Shown here: one piece after another, positions 11,748 through 22,745 of the stretch
Layout: each line of letters opens with the position of its first letter
Numbering within the stretch: position 1 is the first letter of the stretch
NCBI GenBank assembly: GCA_026008535.1
Contig: BRKX01000009.1
Coordinates: 44,017,001 to 44,081,000, forward strand
Length of the DNA: 64,000 bases
From: Perilla frutescens
Lineage: Eukaryota > Streptophyta > Magnoliopsida > Lamiales > Lamiaceae
Direction of reading: 5' to 3'
The notes under the pieces: model-generated
What the model was told of the DNA's origin: nothing
The model's input: only the letters and a program-made list of their open reading frames with translations
Databases searched by the model: none
Program-made: the position numbers and the translations under genes

Positions 11748-13060
11748 ATGGCCCAATATTCTTCCAACCTTCACAGAAGAGCTCGCAACTTCAGAGTGTC
11801 GGATGATGAGTCAAGAGTCTTTTGTGAGGACCTGGGCCATGATAAAATACTAAGCCCAGCCAACACCAGACGATTCACTAACTTTTCTCAGTTGGGAGGA
11901 GTGATTCTCACTCTAATTGGAAATGCACAACTAAGGAAGTACACTGAAAGTGCTCCCACGAGAGTGTATCCGGAGGCTGTAGTAGAATTCTTTCTCAACT
12001 CATTCAATAAGGAAGATTCTTGGGTAATCACGAGTGAAGTAAGTAGGATATAGGTCCTAATCACCCTTTCTGTTTTGAGAAACGTCTTTGGACTTCCGGA
12101 GGTAGGGGAAAGACTGGAAGAAACAACTGTGAACGCCAAATGCTGCTACAATAGATGGGCGACTACTCCTGCCACGGTAGATTTTCAGATTACCCATTCA
12201 ACATCTAGATTCCAAAAGGAATTTTAGGTGTTAGCAGCAGTAGCCACACAGATGATGGTAGGATCATGTAAAGGACACGATGAAATGTCTGAATTAAAGT
12301 ACAAAATCTGCAACGCCATCTGGGAGACAAGAGGAATAGACTGGGCATCATTCCTCTTCAAGCAGCTGAAAAGGTTTGTAGGCATAGTGTAAAGAGAGAC
12401 AAGAAGCAGCTTGTGTTTTCCACAAAAGATGTACTACATCAACTGAGTTAGTTTCATTCTAGAAAAGCTGCTTCCTGATTTAATGGCGGAGGAAACAAAT
12501 TATCAGTTGGTTGATCCTGATGATTTTGTTCCAAAAGTAGCAGAAGGAGCACTGCCTTCACTAACAATCAGAGAGCCACAACAACGATTAAGGCATAAAT
12601 TCATTCCCTCCATTCAAGCAGAAAAAGAAAAAAGAAAGGCAAAGCTCATCAAATCAATAGTTCAGTCAACTCATGATTCTGATGATGTCCTTCATGCTGT
12701 TGAGGAGAAGAGGATAAAAAAAAGGAAAAGAACTCCAGAAGGAGTCCAATTGAATAGAAGATTACCTCTCCAACATAGTCTGAAACAGTTAACAAACTAA
12801 CTACAGGACATCAGACTGTTAAGCATCAGTTGAAAACTGATCGCTCAACTGGAGAGCATCTGCCAACTGCGGAAGAAACTCAGTTCAGAGTCCAACAACC
12901 AAAAAGGCAGCGGTCGGAAAAAGCCTCAATCAAAACACTGATCAAGTGCATGAAGGAACAGGTAAAACAGCTCTTTGATTCCATCATAAAACTGGAAGCT
13001 TGTTCTAAAAGTGATGACTCAAAAGACTCTTCAAGCGAGAGTGTTCCAGACAGCTTCTAG
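11748..13060 (+). pseudogene. R1 accessory ORF A
   Basis: The ATG at 11748 follows the TATA box and leader. One frame runs to 12800 with four stops (12051, about 12225, 12391, 12445), then shifts to the frame of 12830-13060. Shared block I (AVVEFFLNSF...FGLPEVGE) is near 11964-12115 and block II (IDWASFLFKQLKR) near 12337-12375; block III, seen in ORFs B and C, was not found. A basic NLS-like segment (EEKRIKKRKRTPE, about 12700-12738) and a helical tail (MKEQVKQLFDSIIKLE, about 12950) follow. The tail is homologous to the end of ORF A' of R2. Block I/II layout resembles the uncharacterised 'putative plant transposon protein' domain (possibly Pfam PF20167), a tentative link. Function unknown. 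Confidence 0.6.
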
Positions 13061-13493
13061 ACTGCAAAAAAAAAATTTGATCGCAAGGAGACCTAAAGGC
13101 TTCAGAAGTCAGCTGACTAGATGCCTTAGGAAAACTTCTTGTAAACCAGTTTACTTCTTAAATATTTTCATAAATAAAATTCTTTTGGCTTAAATAAATG
13201 CTTGTGTCAGTATTTATTACTTTTTGACCGTTGGTCCTAAGCTCAAAATCAAAAGCCAAAGGAAAATGACAAGGGGAATTAAATTCTTTCAACTAACACA
13301 TTTATGAGTCTCCTTCTTCACTCATAAAATCCCCTTGCTCAAAATTTTGAGAGAATACAATACAACACCACAGCACCAAAAGCTTCAGAAGAGAAATCTC
13401 ATACTCTTCAAAGAAAATCATCTTTCAAAAGAGTATTCTCTCTTTCTCTCTAAAAAAGGCTTCAATTCAAACTTAGCCAATATTTTCAAAAAA
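13061..13493 (+). other. R1 spacer before accessory ORF B
   Basis: Non-coding. It contains CACTCATAAAA at about 13319-13329, also present at the matching place in R2, followed by a leader of about 160 bases rich in ctctt/tctctc. This is a weaker promoter candidate than those of A and C. Confidence 0.5.
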
Positions 13494-15353
13494 ATGGCTG
13501 AAACATTCAAAGCTCTTACTTCTTTCAAAGAGCAAATGATGAGAGATAAATTTCTGGAAAGATGGAAATTTCAATTGATTCTTAAAGAATCAAACAATCA
13601 TTTTCTTCTAGTCAATCTTCACAAGACCGGAATTCTACACTACCTAGAAACTTCTCCAAGATTCTTCAAACAAAACTTGGTAAGTGAGTTCTTGCTTCAA
13701 GCAAAGGTCACTGCAGATGTGAGGGTCATACAATCAATGATTCAAGGAAAGAAACTTCAAATCACTGAAAGAAAGGTTGCAGAAATCTTTCAACTTCCCA
13801 AAAAAGGCTCCAGGAAGATCTGAAAGATTCAGCTGAACCTTACTGGAAAGAATGGCCTACTTCAAATGGCTCCAAGCAATTCAGTTTTACCACAGCCAAA
13901 ACTGATTTGAAGCCCAAGTATGGAGTCATGCTCGATATCATGAACAAAATGATGTTCGGCGCCATTGGAAGCTTGAGTCAGTTGACTCAAGAAATATACA
14001 AGGTAATGATACACCTTGTTGAAGGATTGGAAGCTAATTGGACAGAGTTTGTCTTCTCTCAATTCAAGTGTCAAGTCATCAAAGTCGCCGACTAAAAAAG
14101 GACAGGGCAATTTGAGTCCAAAGTAGGACTTGTTCTAAGAATGAGCAAGCTCCTGGAAGATATACTGAATTTTTCAAATGATGACGTACTACTAATTCTC
14201 ATATCCGACTGGATTCCCAAAAAAGAGAAAGCGCATCTTCAGTCACTCAAGAAGAAGAGAAGACCAAAAGCCAAGTCTGGTGATACAACTTCAAGCACTT
14301 CAGATGCTAATGAAGTTCCCTCTCCTCACTCCAAAAATGGATCATCAATTGACTTCAAACCCTGCACTGATCCAAATGAGCTCATTCCCTTCATCGGAAT
14401 CCCTTATCCAAATTATGGAGTTGAGTACTTCAGGAGAGCCTGCCCTCCTCTCCAGCTGACTGAAGACAACATTCTCACTTTTTACAGTGGCGAATATAAA
14501 GTCAAGAGTGCTCAAAAGGATATAACAAATCTCCTTCTCACTCACTTCACTTATGTTGTCAAGCAAGACAACCAACTGTTCAAACAGCTGCACCGATACT
14601 TTTACTGGTATAACTGGAGACATTCAATGTTAATCCAGTCACATTTCTTGCTAATAGTCTTTCATGGCATGAGTTTTTGGCAACGTGAAGAGACTTGGAG
14701 CCTCAAATGGATTGGAGCCTCAAATCTATTTCCTCCAAATATTGTGCAAGTCCAGTGGATTATAAAGCATCAACTTGATAACAATATTCTAGCTCAAGAG
14801 ATTGCATGGAGTTGCAACTGAAAACCAGTTTGCCAACAGTCTAGTCGATCAATATTGCCTATAACTGAATCCTGATCCAATTCAGTTAGAAAAGGCATAT
14901 TTACAAGCTGCAGGTACCACTGAGGAGTTAGACCAAAATCTTTCTCATACTCAAATAGTGGTAACCCCAAGGAGTCAACATCCTGGACAAAGTGGAGCCA
15001 AAGACGATGAAGATATTGCCACGTCTTGGGATCTCCTGTCCAGAGACTATGTTACTTCCCTTATCAAGTCTTGCTCAAGAGCTGCAAAACTGATGATTAA
15101 TCAGTCCAGCTCATCCCGCAGAGGAATTAAAGAGCTGACCACCTTGAAGCTGACCACCTCAGCAGTTGCTCTTAAGCAACTTCAACATGCTGAGACTCTA
15201 GTTGGAACTGATTCCTTTCAGGACATCATCAGTTCAACTTCCAAAAGGAAACGGTCCAATAGCTCTAGAGAAAGCAATGAAGCTAGTCCCATTCGACCAC
15301 TCAAGAAGAGGAAAATGACAAAAAGTCAATCAGCAGCTGCTCAACAAAACTGA
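13494..15353 (+). pseudogene. R1 accessory ORF B
   Basis: The start MAETFKALTSFKEQ at 13494 matches MAELSRSLISFKEQ of R2. Block I (NLVSEFLLQAK...IFQLPKKGS) is at about 13676-13815, block II (ANWTEFVFSQFKCQV) at about 14033-14077, block III (LFKQLHRYFYWYNWRH... FHGMSFWQREETWSLKW) at about 14578-14715. The tail has a Lys/Arg cluster PLKKRKMTK (about 15298-15324), a plausible nuclear localisation signal. It is broken by a frameshift near 13808, a stop at 14093 and a second frameshift after 14821. No catalytic motif was recognised. The protein would be about 600 residues, as in R2. Function unknown; position corresponds to the env-like gene of some Sireviruses, but no signal peptide or membrane segment is evident. 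Confidence 0.65.
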
Positions 15354-15356
15354 TTA

Positions 15357-15971
15357 AATCAGTTAAAGGCGAGATCATGAGTTTAGCAGAAAACTGACAC
15401 CTCGAGCTATGAGTCCCTCCTCTCATCAGTTGCCTGATCAATCCTCTTCGATAAGCTTCTCTACTCTCTATTTCTCACAACTTATTTTTGAAAAAGTTAT
15501 CATTAACATTTCAAAATAAGCTTACTGTTCATCTGAGTTGCCATTTAAGTTTCTATACTCAGCATTAAAGTATAAAAAGATAAATTTTCTGAGGTATATA
15601 AATAGCAAATCTTCTGGCAAAATATTGTGCTATTTATGGCAACTACTCATATTTTCAAAATCCTCAGATCTCAGTCGCTTGATCAAAAAGCATTAATTCA
15701 AGTGGACGGCTGAGATGCATGCATCATTTATTCAACTAACTTTCTTTCAAATCAGATAGCTGATCAGCCAATAAGCACTCGATTGCTCTGGTTTAATGCA
15801 TGCAAACTTACTGCCTTTAAAAGCAGTGGAGAAGTTGAATGAAAATAAAAACTCACAATAGAGACAAAAACTCTCTCTAACTTTTCATTCCTTCTCCTTG
15901 TTTTCTCACTTATCCATAGCCCCTTCCTTCTCATATCATATCATCGAAGAGTGGCTTCCTCATTCCACTCG
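15357..15971 (+). other. R1 spacer between ORFs B and C, with TATA and hairpin
   Basis: It holds TATATAAATA at about 15595-15604 overlapping a 10-bp-arm inverted repeat (ataaatagca 15598-15607 / tgctatttat 15628-15637). The last 130 bases before the ATG of ORF C are strongly pyrimidine-rich. The same hairpin sits in the equivalent R2 spacer. Confidence 0.65.
15595..15604 (+). promoter_or_regulatory. Candidate TATA box upstream of ORF C
   Basis: TATATAAATA, about 370 bases before the ATG at 15972. A nearer tttaaaag (about 15815) is an alternative at a more usual distance. In R2 the equivalent ORF has a TATATATA tract about 115 bases upstream. Confidence 0.35.
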
Positions 15972-16716
15972 ATGAATATGAAGCTTCTAATAAAGAAGCT
16001 AATAACGGATAAGTTCATTAACTGAAAATTTCTTCAAGCTCGAATCGGTCCTGAGAAGACTAGCATGATCTTTCACTTGTTAAAGACATGCGAATTTTGT
16101 CTTTTATGATAACACAGCCAAAGAGGAAGCATCTTCCGCTTGTAGCCGAGTTCTACTACCATGCGGAAATCTCTGGACAAAACATTATGTCTGTTGTCCA
16201 AGATCAGATTATCATCATCAATAAAGATGTCCTAACCAACCTGTTTCAGCTCCCCGATAAAGGCCCGAAGGTGTTTGAACTAGCGCTCTCCTCAAAGTTG
16301 GAGTTCTGGAATGACTGGAAGCTTCCACATGTTGATCACCGAGACTTTTCAAATAATTTGAAAGATAGTCTCTCTCCAACCATGGTCCAGATCTTGGACA
16401 TTGTGATGCACATGTTTCTCAGTGGCATCACCAACGTGTAGTTCAACGACAACACCTCTCATCTCATGGCCGCCATATATTACGGATGCAAGGCTAATTA
16501 GGTATCCTATATATTGGCTCAGCTTCGCAGTCATGAGGCGTTCTGAGATCGATCTTACCTTTGGCACATTCAAAGCCAAGTTAGGATTTGCCAATCGACT
16601 CAGTCATATCATCGTGGAGAAGCTTGGAACAGTTCCTGGTGGATATTTTCTCACCAGAAGAGATCTCCTTCCTACAGTTTACATTCATCACAGACACCGG
16701 AATGTAACTTGCCGCC
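15972..16716 (+). pseudogene. R1 accessory ORF C, 5' part
   Basis: Start MNMKLLIKKL matches the R2 copy (MVNVKLLVSKL). Block I (PLVAEFYYHAEISG...NLFQLPDKG) is at about 16138-16265 and block II (KAN-stop-VSYILAQL) at about 16483-16523, where the expected Trp codon is TAG, as in R2. A frameshift lies near 16080 and stops at 16439 and 16490. The reading frame is cut at 16717-16721 by the solo LTR and resumes at 18148. Confidence 0.6.
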
Positions 16717-16721
16717 CTAGG

Positions 16722-18142
16722 TGTTGAGATTTTTTCGAATTGAACCACCACAGGATCTAATTGGATGTTCATTAATCCTAAGGTCATATAGATCATAATT
16801 TTATGTAGCACATAAGTTTTAATTAACCGAGTTTAATTAACATGCAAATCCGGTTTTTTATTCTACTAAAGCGGAAACATAGAATACCGAAAAATGACTT
16901 ACAAATTAAGCGATGATTTGAGGACAAGATTAAAGGTCTAATCTTGCTGTTGTATGAATGATAATAGTCGTCCCTTGATGCTATTCCACTCCTTGATCTT
17001 CTGTTGTATTCCCGGACTGAATCTAGTTTCAGGGTGGGCTGAAATCTACTAGATCGGTATGGAATCTGTGGAGGTCAAGAGAACACGAGAGGGCTGATAT
17101 ACTATATCATTAATTTCGTGCCCTCCACCCTCTTATTTATAAGGGGGTGGATGAAATTAGTGTCCCAGTTGAACTGGAATTCTATCTCTATCTCTTGTTC
17201 TATCTCCAATCCAATTGAGTCTCTTTTTGGGCTACAACAAGGATCTAGAAGAATATTAAATTGGCCCATTAATTTATTTAATATCTAATATCCAATAAAC
17301 TTAGGATATAATTAAATAAATTAAGTATTATTTTTATTCTACTAAAGAAATAATATTGATCTACCAATTTAATACATATTTCTGAATATGCTTTCTCCTT
17401 TAGTCCAGTCATTCCCCATGTTTAAGATATAATGCCCATTAATTAATTATGTAAGCTTCTGACAACTATAATTAATTAATATCTTTTCCTTGAGTAGTAC
17501 CACACAAGCTTTACTCATGCACGGAATAAATTCCACCTGCAGGGTTTCAGCATGAACTTGCATTTCCTCAAGGGGACACCATCAACCTAGCGCACCAGGA
17601 CACGGTGCCCCTACATATTGCACGATCCATCATAAGTGTAAATGTTACAACCCAAGATATCGAGATTATTGATCCTATGAAAGAATCTCACCCTTTGATA
17701 AATCAAAGCTGCAAACACTACACATATATGTCCGCCAATATAGGGGTTAAGAACCCGAACTCTGTGGATTCTTATTTTCTCATTTAAGGTCAGAATAGAG
17801 AATAGAATCCTAAGTAGATCCTCTTTAATACACTCGTCAGTGTATTAGAATAATCAGTTAGTCAAGACAAACTAACTATCAGATTATTCTACGGCGTACC
17901 TATAGCAGGTTCAGTGCCATCTAGACCGTGAGCCTTTTAATACATTACAAAGAACCGATGATATGATCTAACCATGTGTTTACCCACACCATATCATCTA
18001 CAATGTAAGTACAGTGAACATATATGTAAATATAACAATTTAAATGCAAACAGTGACTGCAATTGTATTCATTCTATATCATCATAAAACTATCATCAAT
18101 AAAGTATACAAAAGACAGATCTTCTAGTATACAAAACCAACA
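16722..18142. mobile_element. Solo LTR nested in R1 accessory ORF C
   Basis: The segment begins TGTTGAGAT and ends ACCAACA, giving LTR-type TG...CA ends. It is flanked by the perfect 5-bp duplication CTAGG (16717-16721 and 18143-18147). It contains no coding sequence, PBS or PPT, as expected after recombination between two LTRs. It is not similar to the R1/R2 LTRs; the family was not identified. Length is 1421 bp. Confidence 0.93.
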
Positions 18143-18147
18143 CTAGG

Positions 18148-19300
18148 AAGTTGAGACTTCAGCTCACAAAAGACCACATCCTAGCTAAAGAAAAACAGTC
18201 GCTCCTTTATGCTGACCCTCCAGCTGATGCAGATCAGTCCTCAACTGACAGTGACTCTTTCACTTATATAAGTGATGAGTCTACTGCACCTACAACTAGC
18301 GAACCTCCTTACATCACTGTCCTAGAAACTCTGGAAGAAAGCTTCAATGTAAGCCTTGACCAACAACTAGAAAGTTGTTTTGGTCAAATAAAGGATCACA
18401 GTCCCTTTCTCTTTGAACATCTTCAAAGATATCTCCAGTATCACTTATGGAGATACCAGGTGGATGATGCCAAAATGCTAATGATGGCAGACAAGCGAGG
18501 CTACTCATACTGGATTTAGAAATGCCAATGGAGCAGGAGCTGGATGAACTATCTGCTCGACACACCTCCATCAGTCCCAGAAATTATGGATTCCATGATT
18601 AAGAGGTTTCAAACCTTGGTACCTTATGATGCACCCCTTCCCAAACATGAGCCTTCTAACTCATCCACAACTCCTTTTCAAGAGGATGCCCTCATCACCA
18701 TACCGGACGAGCCACTTCTCGAACTCACATCAGCCTCTTCTCTTAGGCAAGATCCACTCTCTCTCTCTCTGATCTTGACCAACTGATGATAGAGGAGTCA
18801 TATGCATGGCTGTCCACTCCTATGCATGCACCCTAAGCTCCCCACATCACCAACAACTTCCTGGCTACTTTTTTCTCTCCTCTGCCAAAGTTGTCACTGT
18901 CAAACTATGACTTCCATCAACTCACCCTTTTGGATGATGCCAAAAAGAAGGAAAGATATTGTGATGATGGAAAAGCATATGCTCCAACATATGATGGTCT
19001 ATGGCAAGGTGGTCTAACTCTTTGGGATGAAATCTAAAGAGAAGTTCAACGAGAGGTACAGCTTCAGAGGCAAGCTATCTTTCAGGGGGAAGCTACTCAC
19101 GAGGGGAAAGCTACCCATCAAGGGGAAGCTATTCGTGAGGAGGAAGTCTAACTTAAGCAATGCCCAACTCAAGATTACTTTTGGACTTGGGAGAATGCCC
19201 AGTTGAAACAACAACAAGAATGGGGTATCCACAGCATACCAAGCATCTCTCCCTGCAAGTTTGAAAAAGGAGAATCGAGGAAAAGAAGAAGGAACTGAGT
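18148..19300 (+). pseudogene. R1 accessory ORF C, 3' part
   Basis: Continues after the solo LTR (LRLQLTKDHIL). Block III in its C-type form (LFEHLQRYLQYHLWRY, later WSRSWMNYLL) is at about 18405-18560. A segment shared with R2 follows (NNFLATFF...QLTLLDDAKKKE, about 18850-18955), then a run of four 21-nt repeats at about 19069-19148 encoding heptads such as QGEATHE. The 18148-18786 frame is interrupted by one stop (18517), and a frameshift precedes the tail. Function unknown. Confidence 0.55.
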
Positions 19301-19309
19301 GGTAAACAG

Positions 19310-19876
19310 TTCCAACTAAAGAAAGAAGTTAAAATATTAAGTCTTGATATTCTCTCTCTCTTACTTCCTTATATTTATTTATCTTCTCTGCTCAATCAGT
19401 TTCTAAAACATGCTCTTTTGTTTATAATATAAATATTTTGATCATGCTGATATGTCCCTTTGAATAGCTTAAGGCTTTCCATGCGTTCTGATAAATGAAA
19501 AATCTGCATGACAATCAGAATTGAGTTGTTTTTAGAACCGAAACATTTGAAGCTTTTCAAGTTATGCAAATGAGTACTCAGATATCTTAAGGTCATTTAA
19601 AACTGCATTTCTCATCAGCAAAAATTCAGATACCTTATAGATAAAACTCATTGAGTTCACATATTAATGTATGCTTCACTACTCTGTTAATGCTCTGATA
19701 CTCATGAATGTCTAAACTGTTAGCTTTTGAAAGCTACAAACATCTAAGACTGTTCTTATGAACATTGTCTAATTTCAGCCTTGATACCAAAATCTGGTAC
19801 AGTCTCAGATGCTCATTCATGAAAGATAACCTTGTATAATTTTTCCATCATCAAATCAGCTGGTTTTGACATCATC
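19310..19876 (+). other. R1 non-coding tail before the polypurine tract
   Basis: No ORF or motif of note; AT-rich untranslated sequence between ORF C and the PPT. Confidence 0.6.
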
Positions 19877-19889
19877 AAAAAGGGGGAAA
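19877..19889 (+). other. R1 polypurine tract
   Basis: AAAAAGGGGGAAA directly before the 3' LTR start (TGTTAGG at 19891) is the plus-strand priming site. R2 has the counterpart AAAAATGGGGAAAT. Confidence 0.9.
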
Positions 19890-19890
19890 T

Positions 19891-21636
19891 TGTTAGGAAA
19901 ATTATTGGGAAAATCCCAAATGATGGTTTTGATGAAATGTTAAAACATATGTGATGATTTAATGAAAAACTGTAGGTTATTAAAAATCAGGGATAATGAC
20001 CAAGTAAGACTTCAAGCTGAGATGAGAGACAGTTATTCAGAAGCATGGTCAACCAACTTACAAGGTTGCCTTGATCAGACAAGTCAAAGTCAACCCTTCA
20101 AAGCTTAAGAAAAATTATAAAGGGGGAAGAGAACTTTGGAGACTGGTAGGCATCCACAGATGAGTAATCATCAGTCTTAGCAGAAAGCCAAGATAGATTG
20201 ATGAACAGAGTTAGCTTGAAAGCTGAAACTGATCTGATCAAAGATCAGTCAGAGTTGACCCTAAACTGATCAAAGATCAATTAGCTGGTAAAATAGCTCT
20301 AAAATCATTGAGCCACTATTGAACTGACCATAGATCAGTTCATGGAGAAAAGGTAAAAGCTCAATTAGGTAGCCAACTGATAAGTCCCTAACTGAAAGCT
20401 TTTTAAGCTTAGCTCCTGAGTCAGCTGAACTGGACTATAGCAGGATAGAAGCTCAAAGCAGTTGAGGATCTGCCAACTGGACAATCTCAGAGCTGAAAGC
20501 CGAAATAGCTGAGAGACCATCAGCTGAATGTCTAAAAATGATAGCCGAATCACCTGCTCTCTCTGACAAGCAGTCAATGAAGATCTTAACAGGAAATCTT
20601 TAAAAGATCCTGATGTTCTTAGAGCAGAGAACATTAAAGTAAAAAACAGCTAGTTCATTAAGAGCTTCAAACAGCTACAGGCATTAAAATGCCACCCATG
20701 ATTTCTAAACAATCACCAATCATAACGGACAAAATTCACTCATATATTTAAAGATGGTGAAATCAATTTTGGCTAAGACTTTCGCCAATCTAACTTTGCT
20801 ATTTTGCAGAACGAGCTTCTTATTTCTCCATCCCACAGCTCAAAGCTTAATACTCTCAAAGTGCAAAAAGTCTCAACTGAGAAGGCGTGCTTCAAGTTCA
20901 AAGCAAGCTGCTAAGCTGACGCAGAATTCTAGCAAGAGCAAAGCTTCTCAGTTCAGTCCCTCAAAGATCAACCACTCAGCTCAAGCTAAAGGAGCATTCT
21001 AGGTTGATAACAGATTCAAGACTACTTTCTTGAAGATCAAGCGAGATCTAAAATTGTGTAAAGACGGGCAATAGCACCTAAAGTCTCAACGAGCAGTTGG
21101 GACCGGTAAGTGTGAGCTGTCGACTCAGAAACCGGCTGAGGAGGAGCGTGTACCGATGGGTCCATTCTTCCGAGACAGCAACAGTTGGAAAAGAGGCTGC
21201 ACTCAGGTTGAAGGGTGACGTTTTCAGGTCCAACAGGAATTCTTCACTGTGTAACTGTAATAAAGAAACTTTACACTTGCATAGTGAATTGCCCTTCTGC
21301 GAAAGAAAGAGAGAACGTAGAAGCAGAAAGCTTCGAACCTCTATAAAGTCCTGTGCGTGCTGTTCTTACTGCTTTCAGCTTTGCATGTTCTTAAACTGCA
21401 CACATCCACACACACAGACTGCACTGACAAGCTTTAGCCACGTCTTCAAGCTATCAGTTGTAAACTGATCAGCTCACCAGCTAAGCTTAAGTCAGTTTCT
21501 CTCAACTAATCAGTAAGCACATATCGAATATCAAAAGCGAGTCAGGGCCCTATCTATTCCGCATCCGTTCAAAGTTTTTGAAGTCAGTTTATTCACTCCT
21601 CCTCTAAACTGACATAGACTCGCACCGGGACTAACA
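19891..21636 (+). repeat. R1 3' LTR (complete, 1746 bp)
   Basis: Begins TGTTAGGAAAATTATTGGG after the PPT and ends ACTAACA. Positions 20653-21636 match 1-981. The upstream part is rich in aactgat, gatcagtt and agctga words. It contains the AATAAA and CTCTATAAAG motifs described for the 5' copy. Overall length is long for copia LTRs but in range for SIRE-type elements. Confidence 0.93.
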
Positions 21637-22359
21637 TCTACACTCGGAGTTTATCCGAGAGGAGAATGCTAGATAATTTAGAGATCATCCTATAATTTCT
21701 AGAACTAAATTGGGTTTGATGTATTAATTCAATAGCTTATCCAATTGCATTTGGAATCCTAGAATCCTTTCTTTGAAGAAAACAACATTGTCTTTGAAGA
21801 AAAACTGTAGTGCTAAAACAACACTTAATATGAAATGGATGGAGTAATAATTTAGTAAATTTATGGGTATAATTTAGTTTATTCAGGGTTTATTCCTGCA
21901 TTTGTTAATAATTAAACTGCTCCGAATCTCCAATACTTTAGGGGCGTTGGCCTCTCATTGGTCATTTTTCTGAATCTTCTGCTCCAATTTTGATATTTGA
22001 ATTCCATCTTTGAGTTTTGCAAGCAAACGTATTTGAATTCGATCTTTGGGTTTTGAACTAAACTAACTCGGGCAATGTCAGTCTGAGTTTGCTTAAACTA
22101 ATTCAATCTATATATAAACAATCAATTATGTAAGGTTAAGTCCAACTATTTCGCTCAAGTCTTACTTGTCATTATTTGAACTGAATTAGTACGCTGACTA
22201 TTATTTTATTAATTAGCTATATCTTTTAAAACTGAAAGATTACAGTTTTGGTAAGACTCAGGGTTTATTTGCCCATCTACCGTTACTCTTATCTTTACAG
22301 TAATTTAGAATGAGTTCTTCATATACGACCTATTACAACTTAATGACCTAGAGGCTAAA
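21637..22359. other. Spacer between R1 and the CACTA element
   Basis: AT-rich. No ORF, RNA gene or repeat structure was recognised apart from a local duplication of ttgaattc/atctttg words near 21990-22050. It probably represents older host DNA. Confidence 0.6.
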
Positions 22360-22745
22360 CATTACAAAAAGCTCGATTTTTAGCGATGAACAACAACGAT
22401 AGATACTCAAAAACGGACTAACGATGGCTTCTCTGTCGCTATCGGTTTCTGGTATAAGCTTTGGCGGGAACGATTCGAACTTAAAAACTATGACGGATTG
22501 CCGATGGACTATTTGTCACTATAGTTAATGACGGACTCAGTCCATTGTTAAGTATAATTATTAATTATTTTATTGTCTAACGACGGACTTTGTCTGTCAT
22601 TATTTATTTATTTACTTATAGTATTAACGACGGAACAGTTTCGTCGTTAATTATTTTTTCAATTTTTCCAATTTAATTTTAAAATGTAATAACGAAAAAC
22701 ATTTCGTCACTATTAACGATGGATTTTCTATCGGAAGTCCATCAT
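22360..22745 (+). repeat. CACTA left subterminal repeats
   Basis: Multiple aacgacgga / ggactnacgatgg / tccgtc words in both orientations occur from 22376 to about 22745. These match the right subterminal block; they are the presumed transposase-binding sites (family knowledge). Confidence 0.8.

Larger units (their letters stand above)
1..21636 (+). mobile_element. R1: giant Ty1/copia retrotransposon (SIRE/Maximus-like), 5' end outside window
   Basis: The order read is 5' LTR (partial), primer binding site, gag, protease, integrase, RT, RNase H, three accessory ORFs, polypurine tract and 3' LTR. Integrase precedes RT, which defines Ty1/copia. RT and RNase H motifs (YVDDI, EFEMSMMGE, KHIDIRHHF) resemble the SIRE/Maximus lineage, from knowledge of that family. 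Without the nested hAT and solo LTR the interior is about 13.4 kb, well above the roughly 6-8 kb usual for such elements; the excess is the accessory region 11748-19300. The 3' flank begins tctac; the matching 5' target duplication lies outside the window. Many in-frame stops and several frameshifts make this copy defective. Confidence 0.92.

Noticed and set aside
11748..19300. Accessory ORFs as a retroviral-type envelope gene
   Set aside because: No signal peptide, transmembrane helix or cleavage site was visible; basic NLS-like tails point elsewhere.
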